This document shows positions 8,574-16,722 of a stretch of DNA of 64,000 nt, in pieces. Positions within the stretch are counted from its first letter, which is position 1; each line of letters opens with the position of its first letter. This DNA comes from Bacteroidaceae bacterium (GTDB lineage Bacteria; Bacteroidota; Bacteroidia; Bacteroidales; Bacteroidaceae). The notes beneath the pieces were generated by a model. It saw only the letters and a program-made list of their open reading frames with translations, made no database searches and was not told the DNA's origin. Location: contig JAGCVH010000094.1 in the NCBI GenBank assembly GCA_017962495.1, positions 45,287 to 109,286 of the forward strand, given 5' to 3'. Position numbers and translations under genes: made by a program.

Positions 8574-11363
8574 ATGAAACACCGAACCCTATTTCCCGTT
8601 CTTCTTCTCGCACTATGTGTTGGTTTGCATGCGCAGAGTTCTTACCAGTCACAAGTATGGATGCCCGACCGTGGCGATGGTACTTACCAAAATCCTGTGC
8701 TCTATGCCGACTACAGCGACCCCGACGTATGTGTAGTGGGCGACGATTACTACCTTACTGCCTCGTCGTTCAACTGTGTGCCAGGTCTGCCTATTCTGCA
8801 CTCGCGTGACCTGGTGAACTGGGAAATCGTAGGTCATGCCCTGCCACAACTGGAGCCTACCGAAACTTTTGATCAACCAGCTCATGGGAATGGTGTATGG
8901 GCTCCTGCCATTCGCTACCACAACGACTCGCTCTATATCTATTGGGGCGATCCCGACAGGGGCATATTCATGGTCAAGTCACCGATTAATCGTCAGTCTT
9001 CCACCTTCGTTCCTCGATTCACAAAGCCTATCTGCGTCGTGCCTGGGCGTGGACTCATAGACCCCTGTCCTTTGTGGGACGACGATGGTCGGTGCTATAT
9101 GGTAAATGCCTGGGCTAACTCGCGTGCTGGCTTCAACTCCGTGCTCACCTTGCGCGAGTTGTCAGCCGACGGAACACATGCCATTGGTCTGCCGCGCATT
9201 GTCTTCGATGGAGGAGAAGTGAACCACACAGCAGAAGGTCCGAAGATGTACAAGCGTGATGGATGGTACTGGATTATGTGTCCTGCGGGAGGTGTCGAAC
9301 AGGGCTGGCAATTGGCTATGCGCTCGCGTTCGCCTTACGGTCCCTATGAATGGCGGAGAGTATTGGAAAAGGGGAAAACCACCATCAATGGTCCTCATCA
9401 GGGCGGATGGGTGCATACGTCACAAGGCGAGGACTGGTTCCTCCACTTCAATGATAAGGGTGCCTTGGGGCGCGTCGTAATGTTGCAACCCGTCGATTGG
9501 TCGTCGGGCTGGCCCATTATGGGTGACAAGGGGGTGCCTATGACTGGTGGACGAAAACCTCGAACCGTGTCGACTATACGATGCAATCCACAGGAAAGCG
9601 ATGACTTTACCAATGGAATGGGACTGCAATGGCAATGGCACGCCAACTACGACCAGACCTATGGCATGCCTACAGCCGATGGACACATGCGCTTGTACAC
9701 TCGCCAGTTGACAGGCTCCCTATGGCAGGCGCCCAACTTGCTGTTGCAGAAACTACCAGCCCCGCGTTTCGTGGCTACAGCTCGTGTTCGCATGGCTGCC
9801 AAAGCCGATGGGCAGTGGGGTGGACTGGTCATGATGGGACGCGACTATTCGGCACTGGTTATCCGTCGTGAAGGGGACCACTTCGTCGTTCAGCGTCGCA
9901 CTTGTACGGGAGCCGATGAAGGAAAGAGCGAAACATCCACCATCGTCGAGCGTCTTCAGCCCAGTGCCAAAGACACCACGCGATATGCTCCGGCCATCTA
10001 TCTCGACCTCTACCTGCAAGCTACAGTCACCGATGGCGTATGCACATTTGCTTACAGTCAGGATGGACGTAAGTTTACTTCCACGGGCGTTAACTTCACG
10101 ATGAAGGAAGGCAAATGGATTGGTGCCAAGATCGGTTTTGTGGCAGAAAGCGAGCGCGACGATGTCAATCGCGGTTGGCTGGATGTCGATTGGATACGCA
10201 TCACAGCACTCCCTGGTTCGCAACAGAAGTTCGATGTCAACCAGCAGTTGGCCTATTGCCATCGTCAGTTGAAGCGGGCACTCGAGACCTTGCAGCCTTA
10301 CAACTTCTCGCAGGAACCTCGCAATATCCTGCTGGGACAGTCGACATGGAACTGTCGGCCTGCCACTGCCGAGGAGTGGTGCTCAGGTTTCTGGCCAGGC
10401 ATACTGTGGATGGACTATGCCGTTTCTGGCGATGAGGAAGTCCGCCGTGCTGCCGAGGGATACACCGAGTCGTTGCTACCACTGGCTCAACGACCTGCCT
10501 ACGACCATGATTTGGGTTTCATCATGTTGGGTTCATTCGGTAAGGGTATAACCCACGACCGCACGGTTGCTCAGCGCTATCAACCCGTCATGCTGGCTGC
10601 TGCTGACACATTGGCTACCCTGTTCAACCCGACGGTTGGAACCATCCTGAGTTGGCCACGCCACGTCAAGGACTATGGTGGACACAACACCATCATGGAT
10701 AACATGATAAACCTCGACCTGCTCTTCTGGGCTGCTGCCAACGGAGGCAACTCCGCGCTTAAGAAGATGGCCATCCAACATGCCGAGACCACGATGAAGA
10801 ATCACTTCCGTCCTGACGGTTCGTGTTACCACGTGGCTGTCTATGACACTCTAACGGGGAAATTCATTAAAGGCGTAACCCATCAGGGCTACAGCGACTC
10901 TTCGATGTGGAGTCGAGGTCAGTCGTGGGCCATCTACGGCTACACTATGGTGTACCGTTGGACGAAAGACCGCAAGTTCCTGGAGTTTGCCCAAAAGGTT
11001 GCCGACATCTACCTAAAACGCCTTAGTGAGACCAGCGACGACTGGGTGCCCCTGTGGGATATGGATGACCCTCGTGGACTGCTTGCTCCGAAAGATGCCT
11101 CTGCAGCTTGCGTCGTAGCATCGGCACTGCTGGAACTCAGCACATACACGAGTCGCAGTCGCTCGCGCGAATACAACAATGCGGCTATCAATATGCTCAC
11201 GGACTTGAGTTCTCCACGTTACCAGAGTGGCGACAGCAACGTCTCGTTCCTCATGCACTCCACTGGACACCATCCTGCTGATTCTGAGATAGATGCCAGC
11301 ATCGTTTATGCCGACTATTATTACATAGAGGCATTATTGCGTTTGAAAGGTGTTTATAAGTAA
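8574..11363 (+). CDS. GH43 beta-xylosidase/arabinofuranosidase fused to GH88 unsaturated uronyl hydrolase
   Basis: 929 residues with a signal peptide (to about residue 21). Residues about 38-340 are a GH43 five-blade propeller: YADYSDPDVCVVGDDYYLT carries the catalytic base Asp, GLIDPCP the pKa-modulating Asp, and HTAEGP the general acid Glu. Residues about 360-550 are the GH43 C-terminal beta-sandwich. Residues about 560-925 are an (alpha/alpha)6 GH88 domain with DHDLGF (about 645) and DNMINLDLL (about 708) holding the two key aspartates, and SDSSMWSRGQSWAIYG. GH88 removes 4,5-unsaturated uronates created by lyases. Having both activities on one chain suggests a substrate with uronates next to pentoses. 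The gene is the last of the plus-strand cluster and is followed by a strong terminator. Confidence 0.87.
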   Translation: MKHRTLFPVLLLALCVGLHAQSSYQSQVWMPDRGDGTYQNPVLYADYSDPDVCVVGDDYYLTASSFNCVPGLPILHSRDLVNWEIVGHALPQLEPTETFDQPAHGNGVWAPAIRYHNDSLYIYWGDPDRGIFMVKSPINRQSSTFVPRFTKPICVVPGRGLIDPCPLWDDDGRCYMVNAWANSRAGFNSVLTLRELSADGTHAIGLPRIVFDGGEVNHTAEGPKMYKRDGWYWIMCPAGGVEQGWQLAMRSRSPYGPYEWRRVLEKGKTTINGPHQGGWVHTSQGEDWFLHFNDKGALGRVVMLQPVDWSSGWPIMGDKGVPMTGGRKPRTVSTIRCNPQESDDFTNGMGLQWQWHANYDQTYGMPTADGHMRLYTRQLTGSLWQAPNLLLQKLPAPRFVATARVRMAAKADGQWGGLVMMGRDYSALVIRREGDHFVVQRRTCTGADEGKSETSTIVERLQPSAKDTTRYAPAIYLDLYLQATVTDGVCTFAYSQDGRKFTSTGVNFTMKEGKWIGAKIGFVAESERDDVNRGWLDVDWIRITALPGSQQKFDVNQQLAYCHRQLKRALETLQPYNFSQEPRNILLGQSTWNCRPATAEEWCSGFWPGILWMDYAVSGDEEVRRAAEGYTESLLPLAQRPAYDHDLGFIMLGSFGKGITHDRTVAQRYQPVMLAAADTLATLFNPTVGTILSWPRHVKDYGGHNTIMDNMINLDLLFWAAANGGNSALKKMAIQHAETTMKNHFRPDGSCYHVAVYDTLTGKFIKGVTHQGYSDSSMWSRGQSWAIYGYTMVYRWTKDRKFLEFAQKVADIYLKRLSETSDDWVPLWDMDDPRGLLAPKDASAACVVASALLELSTYTSRSRSREYNNAAINMLTDLSSPRYQSGDSNVSFLMHSTGHHPADSEIDASIVYADYYYIEALLRLKGVYK

Positions 11364-11405
11364 GAAGACGCAATAGCGATAACGTCAAAGGGTAAAGAAA
11401 AGACA

Positions 11406-11439
11406 GAGAACCGAGAGCCCAACATAGCTCTCGGTTCTC
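11406..11439. terminator. Bidirectional hairpin terminator after the GH43-GH88 gene
   Basis: A perfect 13-bp stem (GAGAACCGAGAGC and its complement) with an 8-nt loop lies 42 bp after the stop. The neighbouring minus-strand gene converges on it. Confidence 0.75.
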
Positions 11440-11515
11440 AATTCTTCATTATTGTTTCGATAAACTACGCAAACCTCACTGTTACGCAGATACCGAGCGA
11501 GGCAAAGCCCCCAAG

Positions 11516-11893
11516 TTACTTCTTCAATTTAAAGTCAGCCTTCAGTTCCCAGATACCGCTGTCCCATTCGTCATCGCCTTCGCCCACCTTCTTCTTCTCC
11601 ATGTCGATGAGTCGGATGGTGTCATGCGCGAATAATCCGCCATTTTCCTTGCCGTCCACGTCCTCGGCTATCAGCACCAGTCCGTCGCGGATACTCGTGT
11701 CGTCGATGAATTCGGTGGAGTATTCCCCCTTCTCGTCAGTCCCCACGCTGTCCAGTTGCACATAGGGGTCTTTCAGAGCGGGGTTCATGAAGTCGTCCTT
11801 CATCAGTTCGCTCCGACGCAGGGGCTGCGATACAAAGTTCTGAACGCCTGGGTGCAAAGGTTGAAGATTATTCTTTCGGCTTATACTATGCAA
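11516..11893 (-). pseudogene. Truncated radical-SAM-associated-type lipoprotein (C-terminal fragment)
   Basis: 125 codons. The last 80 or so residues (DSVGTDEKGEY..., EDVDGKENGGLFAHDT..., ending in LKADFKLKK) resemble the C-terminal part of Bacteroidales putative lipoproteins associated with radical SAM genes, which have a carboxypeptidase-regulatory-like beta domain and a conserved DxDGxxNGG stretch. The expected signal peptide, lipobox and first half are absent; the 30 N-terminal residues (MHSISRKNNLQPLHPGVQ) look unlike a real N-terminus. It begins 3 nt after the DUF3108 stop. A decayed gene remnant is the simplest reading, but translation as a small protein cannot be excluded. Confidence 0.5.
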
Positions 11894-11896
11894 TCA

Positions 11897-12742
11897 CTAC
11901 TTTATGATGCTGTTTTCGGGATTGCGGAGGCCAGTGGCTGAACGCAGGTAAGCCTTGGCGATGCCGAAACGGAGATTGAGGTCGAGACGGACGGGAATGT
12001 GGTTGTCGTCGTCGGTGATGTAGAAGGTGACGATTTCCTTCTCTTTGCCTTTGTCGTTTTTCTCGAGGTAGGAGAAGACGAGACAGCGATAAGTGACGGG
12101 ATTCTCGCCTTCGGTAGTGAAGTTCTTGATGCCACGATAGATGAGGGTCTCGGTCTTTATCTTGTCTCCATCGGCAAATTGGAAGGGAACGCGTTGCCCG
12201 ATGGTAAAGTCGCTGGCTTTGTAACTACGGCAACGCATGACCATGCTTATCATGTCGTAGGGACATTCTGACGAACGGTTATCGACTTCAGTGATGCGTC
12301 CGTCGCCATGACGGTAACGCTGGTGGAGCTGGGCCTGTCCGCCCGAGTAGTTATAAGTTATTTCATTGACGCGATATTTGCCTCCCTCGTTGGCTCCCTT
12401 GCGATAGAAGAGAGGCACAACATTGGTGGTGTAGATGGAACGCAAGGTGTCGCGCATGCAAAACCATTTGTCGATGCGACCTGATGTGCGCGTGATGAGG
12501 TCGGTCTGAAATGCAGACTTGCCTTGGTAGGTGGTCTTCTTCGTTGTCATCGAGGCTGAACCTGCAGTCTTCCATATGAACTTCCAGTTGAAGAAGAGTT
12601 TATATTCAAGTCGTTCGCCATCCTGAAAAGCCGTGTTCTGTACGGGGCACTGGGCTTGGATAGTGGATAATGGACAATGGATAATGGAAAATGGGGTTGC
12701 AAAGAGCAACAACAGGGTGAGTATTTGCTTGTTCATGTTCAT
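11897..12742 (-). CDS. DUF3108 secreted/periplasmic protein
   Basis: 281 residues from the ATG at 12742 (MNMNKQILTLLLLFATPF); a second Met lies two codons on. The frame is open back to 12781, but those extra residues would precede the hydrophobic signal. The mature part, beginning CPVQNTAFQDGERLEYKLFFNW, is the DUF3108 fold: repeated beta strands, KTAGSASM, DKWFCMRDTLRSIY and a C-terminal DDDNHIPVRLDLNL. DUF3108 proteins are cell-envelope proteins of unknown function. The signal peptide is interrupted by a short-period repeat (12661-12695) coding SIIHCPLSTI. It follows the Ig-like lipoprotein gene on the same strand across a 250-bp repeat-rich spacer. Confidence 0.8.
   Translation of the reverse strand: MNMNKQILTLLLLFATPFSIIHCPLSTIQAQCPVQNTAFQDGERLEYKLFFNWKFIWKTAGSASMTTKKTTYQGKSAFQTDLITRTSGRIDKWFCMRDTLRSIYTTNVVPLFYRKGANEGGKYRVNEITYNYSGGQAQLHQRYRHGDGRITEVDNRSSECPYDMISMVMRCRSYKASDFTIGQRVPFQFADGDKIKTETLIYRGIKNFTTEGENPVTYRCLVFSYLEKNDKGKEKEIVTFYITDDDNHIPVRLDLNLRFGIAKAYLRSATGLRNPENSIIK
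12661..12695 (-). repeat. TGGATAATGG-type repeat inside DUF3108 signal peptide
   Basis: Tandem 10-nt-like words (GGATAATGGA, GGACAATGGA) lie within the signal-peptide coding region and are translated as SIIHCPLSTI. The same word family (TCCATTGTC, TCCATTATC) occurs in the spacer to the right at 12788-12800 and 12950-12986. Confidence 0.6.
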
Positions 12743-12993
12743 ACGCTTTTGTTTTCTTATATATGATGTCTTAAATTCCAAAATGTTTAATTGTCCATTA
12801 TTTGCTCTGTTTCTCTACGTCGCTCAGCGCTTGCGATGCTTTCACCAAGCGAAGCGACTGAAAGAACGCGTCACTGCTTCGCAGATGCCGAGCGCTCCAT
12901 TCTTGCTCCGTTTCTCTACGCAAGCGTCACTGCTTCGCAGATGCCGAGCGGTCCATTGTCAATTGTCAATTGTCCATTCTCCATTAAAAAAAC
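12743..12993. repeat. Repeat-rich spacer with duplicated 34-nt segment
   Basis: Two 34-nt copies (12868-12901 and 12924-12957) beginning GCGTCACTGCTTCGCAGATG differ at one base and have a 56-nt period. GCTCYGTTTCTCTACG also occurs twice (12804-12819, 12905-12920). The right end (12950-12986) is a TCAATTGTCAATTGTCCATT cluster whose 25-nt part 12954-12978 is identical to coding DNA at 30089-30113. Related CTACGCAAGCG/CGAGCG words are seen at 11464-11505, 28926-28965 and 33828-33860. No gene is visible. Confidence 0.7.
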
Positions 12994-14979
12994 CTACTTC
13001 CCTCTTCTCTTTTCTTCCTCGCGTTGGCGGTTCTTGTCTTTTATGGTCTTTTCCTTATCGGCCTTCTGCTTGGTGATGGCTTTAGGCTTTTGCTGAGTGA
13101 GATCGATGCTGCGGAAATTCCAGTCCTGCTCCATCTCGAACTTGGCTCGAAGAGGTATGGGACGGGGGAAATAGAACACTTCCTCGGGTGGTGTCATGGT
13201 TGCATACTCACCTGTATCCCATTTGCCGTTTCCGTTGCGATCGATGAACATACGCATATAGTATTCGGCAGGCTTCAGGTAGAAGAAGTCGGCACGGCCT
13301 TCAGTGGCTCGCATCTCGGCTACGGGCTTGTCGCTCTTGTTGAGCAACTGCACATAATAGTCGATGGAATCGCTGATTTCTGCTCCTATGAGGCGGACGA
13401 AGATGGCGCCATATTCATCGAGTGAACGGACGCGGAACTCCGTCCTGATGGCAGTGTTGGTGTGTCCCAACGCACTGTGTACGGCCATGCTGTCGATCTC
13501 GAACCGATAGCGTTGCATGGGTTCCCATTCGGCAAAGAGTTGCCACTGGCGTATCTGTCCCTCGACAGGCTTGAATATGAACGGAGCCTCCACGTATTCC
13601 GAATCCACTTTAATCGTGAAACGTACATGGTCCATGTCTATCTCGCGGATAGGTTCGTTGAAGGTGAAGATGGGATTCTGGTTGGGGTCGATGGTGCCAG
13701 AGGGACGAACCTGCTGGGTGACGAACGTCTCTTCAAAGGGATTGCGTTCGTACTTTATATTGCCTTTGGCGCGCTTGATTTCCTTTTCCCGTTGCTTCTG
13801 CCAGTCCTCCCAGTTCTTCTGTCGTTCCTTTTCGAGTTTAGCATGCGACTGCTTCGGCACCAGGTAAAGGGTGTCGGTGTGCGGACGGTCGATACCCAAC
13901 GTGTCAGTCTCAGGGAAGGTGAGGGCAATGGTGAGTGTGTCGGAGTAGGCGTAAAGGGTATCGGTAATCCAATAGGTGATGGTGTCCTTCTTTTCCGACG
14001 GTTCGGCAAGGAGTACGCGACTGGCATCGAAGCCGAAACCTTCTATGTGCGGCAAGGTGTCCTGCGGAGCCGTGAAGAAGATGGTAAACGACTCGGGTGT
14101 CTTACGTTCCTCCTTCAGTTTATGCTTCTCCTGTCCTTCCTCAAGGAAAGCGCGCAGAACGATGTCGTCGGGGTAGTAGTGGATGAATGGCACCATGCGT
14201 ATCTTCTCGATTTGGACCGTATCGTACCACACGGTATCGGGACGTATGTCGGGACGGTTTGTCGTTTTGACAGTGGTGGTGTCGAAGGCCACCATTTCGC
14301 TCTTCTGACTGAAAAAGTAGTTGCCGTCCATGTCCTTCAGGGCATAGGTGTGATAGTAACCGTTCTTCACGCCTTTTATGGTAAACTGCCCGCTTCCGTT
14401 GGTGCGAGCCACGCGAATGAGGGATTGGCTCCGGAAAAGAGAGTCGTGGAAGGTGGAGTCGGCAGCATAGAGTCCGACAAGCATACCCTTGATGGGTTCC
14501 AGATTCTCGGCATTGAGCACAGTACCGGAAACCTCCATTGTATCGATGGTCTCGCCTGTGCTGAAGGAGTAAGTGTATTTGCCCAAGGGGTTGCCTTCAT
14601 TATTGTCGACGATGGCGTCGCTAAAGTCGATGGTGTATGTGGTGTTGGCTTGCAGCGAGTCGAAGAGGTCTATCTTGACGCGTTTGCCCACGCTTCGGAT
14701 ATTGGGCATCTCCATCTGAGGGGGTGAGACAACAACCTTCTCGCTGGCATTCTCCATCTTAATGTATTCGTCGAAAAGGATGCTCACCTTCCGCTTGTCG
14801 TTCATCGTGGCCTTGTTTTCAGGCGTACACTCCACCACCTTTGGCGGTTTCTCGTCATAGGGACCACCATCGGGAGAACCTATGCTGGCACAACCCGCAA
14901 GAAGCATGACCGACCCCATCCCCAGTCCCTTCCCGAGGGAAGGGCGTAAAAATGATTGCATCCTTTGTATAATACTCAT
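12994..14979 (-). CDS. Ig-like (Big_5-type) outer-membrane lipoprotein
   Basis: 661 residues. The signal segment MSIIQRMQSFLRP...GMGSVMLLAGCAS ends in a clear lipobox (LLAGC), so a lipoprotein is expected. An SbsA/Big_5 Ig-like domain follows (PPKVVECTPENKATMNDKRKVSILFDEYI, about residues 45-140), then a carboxypeptidase-regulatory-like beta domain (GTVLNAENLEPIKGMLVGLY), further beta-rich sequence, and a basic Lys/Arg/Glu-rich C-terminal tail (KQKADKEKTIKDKNRQREEE). This is a common Bacteroidales envelope lipoprotein of unknown role. The stretch FLRPSLGKGLGMG between the start and the hydrophobic core is encoded by a palindromic element also found between genes. It lies 65 bp downstream of the GH3-type adenylase gene. 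Confidence 0.8.
   Translation of the reverse strand: MSIIQRMQSFLRPSLGKGLGMGSVMLLAGCASIGSPDGGPYDEKPPKVVECTPENKATMNDKRKVSILFDEYIKMENASEKVVVSPPQMEMPNIRSVGKRVKIDLFDSLQANTTYTIDFSDAIVDNNEGNPLGKYTYSFSTGETIDTMEVSGTVLNAENLEPIKGMLVGLYAADSTFHDSLFRSQSLIRVARTNGSGQFTIKGVKNGYYHTYALKDMDGNYFFSQKSEMVAFDTTTVKTTNRPDIRPDTVWYDTVQIEKIRMVPFIHYYPDDIVLRAFLEEGQEKHKLKEERKTPESFTIFFTAPQDTLPHIEGFGFDASRVLLAEPSEKKDTITYWITDTLYAYSDTLTIALTFPETDTLGIDRPHTDTLYLVPKQSHAKLEKERQKNWEDWQKQREKEIKRAKGNIKYERNPFEETFVTQQVRPSGTIDPNQNPIFTFNEPIREIDMDHVRFTIKVDSEYVEAPFIFKPVEGQIRQWQLFAEWEPMQRYRFEIDSMAVHSALGHTNTAIRTEFRVRSLDEYGAIFVRLIGAEISDSIDYYVQLLNKSDKPVAEMRATEGRADFFYLKPAEYYMRMFIDRNGNGKWDTGEYATMTPPEEVFYFPRPIPLRAKFEMEQDWNFRSIDLTQQKPKAITKQKADKEKTIKDKNRQREEEKRRGK
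14914..14944 (-). repeat. C-rich/G-rich palindromic element in frame in lipoprotein signal peptide
   Basis: The coding strand has CCCTTCCCTCGGGAAGGG, a perfect stem, followed by ACTGGGGATGGGG. This is the same organisation as the intergenic elements at 26830, 29681, 33961 and others. It encodes RPSLGKGLGMG and is embedded without breaking the frame. Confidence 0.65.
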
Positions 14980-15012
14980 AGGTTTGGCTTAAGAGTTTAG
15001 TTCTTGGCTACT

Positions 15013-15040
15013 TCCTCCCCTCGGAGAGGTTGATGGGGAG
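15013..15040. repeat. Palindromic C-rich/G-rich element next to a stop codon
   Basis: CTCCCCTCGGAGAGGTTGAT and a further GGGGAG form the element 4 nt beyond the stop codon of the GH3-type adenylase gene. It belongs to the CTCC(C)n...GGGGAG...GGGG family described at 26830. Confidence 0.6.
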
Positions 15041-15044
15041 ATGC

Positions 15045-16556
15045 TTAGGAGGCGTTCAGCCCCAATATCTGTTCAATAATCCTTCTGTCGTTCGAGAGTC
15101 GGGGCACCTTATGCTGTCCGCCCAATTTACCCTGACTCCGGAGCCATTCGTCGAAGACTCCGCGACGGGCGGGAATGACCTCGAGGCGTTGCAGGGTAAT
15201 GTTCTTGTATCGCTTAGCCTCATAGTCGGAATTGAGTGTCTGCAGAGCCAAATCCAGGCGATGGGCAAAGGCTTCGATGTCTTGTGGTTCTTTGGTGAAC
15301 TCGATGAGCCATTGATGGCGGCATTGCCCGTGCTCGTCCATAAAGACGGGGGCTGCCGTGTATTCCCGAATCTCTGCATCCGTTGACTTGCAAGCAACCT
15401 CAAGACCACGTTCGGCATTATCGACAATGAGTTCTTCGCCAAAGGCGTTGATGAAGGATTTCGTGCGCCCAGTGATGATGAACTTATAGGGTTGGAGACT
15501 GGTGAAGCGCACCGTGTCGCCAATAAGATATCGCCATAGTCCACTCGTGGTAGATATAACCATCGCGTAGTTCTTGTCTTTCTCCACTTCCCACAAGGGC
15601 AAGACGGTTGGCGAATCGTCGTACAATTCGTTCATGGGAATGAATTCGTAGAACACACCATAGTCCAGCATCAGGCTCATGGAAGGGTCATTGGGATCGT
15701 CCTGAAGTCCGAAGAATCCCTCACTTGCGTTATACGTCTCCATATAATGCATCTTGGGCGTGGTGATGAGGCGATGGTATTGCTCCCGATAGGGCGTGAA
15801 CGCCACGCCACCATGGAAGAATACCTCCAGGTTGGGCCATACCTCCTCGAGGTGTTGCTTGCCAGAGAGTTCCATCACACGGTCGAGTACCGACATCATC
15901 CATGAAGGTACGCCACTCAGGTTCGTTACGTTCTTGTTGAGTGCCTCATGGGCAATGCGGTCGCGCTTTTGTTCGAAGTCACAAAGCAGGGCGGTCTCTT
16001 TCTTGGGAACGCGGATGAGGTTGACCAGAGGATTGATGTTCTCGATGAGAATGGCACTAAGGTCTCCCACGAGAGAGTGCTTCAGATTGTAGTTAGGCGC
16101 ATGGCTTCCGCCAAGGATGAGGGCATTGCCGTCGAAGATGCGGCTGTCGCGATTGTTCCTGAGATACCACACCACAGCGTCTGTGCCACCACGGTAATGT
16201 GTATCGTGCAAGCCGTCATTGCTTACGGGAATAAACTTACTCTTGTCGTTGGTCGTTCCGCTTGATTTGGCGTACCAGCGTATCTGGCCCGGCCAAAGCA
16301 CATTTCGTTCGCCATGACGCATGCGGTCGATGTATTCCTTCAATTCCTCGTAAGTGTTGACAGGCGAGGATTGTCGGAAACTCTCGTATGAGGTCACCTT
16401 GTCGAACCCATGTTCCCAACCCCACAAAGTCTTTCGTCCCTTTGCGAGAAGGTGGGCAAGCACTTTGCGTTGCAATTGTTCGCCTTCCGTCGCATAACGG
16501 TCGAGTTGATGCTGACGAGGAACAAACAGTTTGCGTATGATTCTTGTTTTGTTCAC
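15045..16556 (-). CDS. GH3 auxin-responsive-promoter family acyl-adenylating enzyme
   Basis: 503 residues, no signal peptide. The sequence has the ATP-binding SSGTTNDKSKFIPVS motif (about residue 97), FHGGVAFTPY, METYNASEGFFG and a C-terminal TGRTKSFINAFGEELIVDNAE motif. These define the ANL-like GH3 family (plant JAR1/GH3 and bacterial homologues such as PBS3-like proteins), which adenylate a carboxylate and usually transfer it to an amino acid. The bacterial substrate is unknown. The name GH3 here is unrelated to glycoside hydrolase family 3. The gene sits upstream of the Ig-like lipoprotein on the same strand; the relation is unclear. Confidence 0.85.
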   Translation of the reverse strand: MNKTRIIRKLFVPRQHQLDRYATEGEQLQRKVLAHLLAKGRKTLWGWEHGFDKVTSYESFRQSSPVNTYEELKEYIDRMRHGERNVLWPGQIRWYAKSSGTTNDKSKFIPVSNDGLHDTHYRGGTDAVVWYLRNNRDSRIFDGNALILGGSHAPNYNLKHSLVGDLSAILIENINPLVNLIRVPKKETALLCDFEQKRDRIAHEALNKNVTNLSGVPSWMMSVLDRVMELSGKQHLEEVWPNLEVFFHGGVAFTPYREQYHRLITTPKMHYMETYNASEGFFGLQDDPNDPSMSLMLDYGVFYEFIPMNELYDDSPTVLPLWEVEKDKNYAMVISTTSGLWRYLIGDTVRFTSLQPYKFIITGRTKSFINAFGEELIVDNAERGLEVACKSTDAEIREYTAAPVFMDEHGQCRHQWLIEFTKEPQDIEAFAHRLDLALQTLNSDYEAKRYKNITLQRLEVIPARRGVFDEWLRSQGKLGGQHKVPRLSNDRRIIEQILGLNAS

Positions 16557-16597
16557 TAATCTCTATTCTCTAATCTCTAATCCCTAATCCTTTTTCA

Positions 16598-16722
16598 AAT
16601 CGAACCTATGTTCGATGTGCCTCGAACCTAAGGCCTTTTTCATTTGAACCTAAGGTCCTCGCGCGGAAGACCTCAGGCTCATTTCCATAAGGCCTATGCC
16701 TTATTTGAGTCGAGCCAATGTC
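16598..16722. repeat. 22-nt-period degenerate array reaching the aspartate aminotransferase stop codon
   Basis: Units of 22 nt start at about 16599 and are recognised by GAACCTATG, GAACCTAAGG, GAACCTAAGG, GACCTCAGG and AAGGCCTATG cores at regular 22-nt spacing. The last clear unit contains the stop codon of the gene ending at 16701, and a weaker sixth unit (GAGCCAATG) falls in its last codons. Many cores are palindromic (CGAACCTATGTTCG). Similar arrays lie at 26890, 40647 and 58665. Confidence 0.65.

Noticed and set aside
13462-14727. A 421-codon open frame on the plus strand
   Set aside because: It lies wholly opposite the Ig-like lipoprotein gene, whose lipobox and domain motifs are clear; the plus-strand product has no recognisable motif. 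GC-biased third positions on the other strand explain the open frame.
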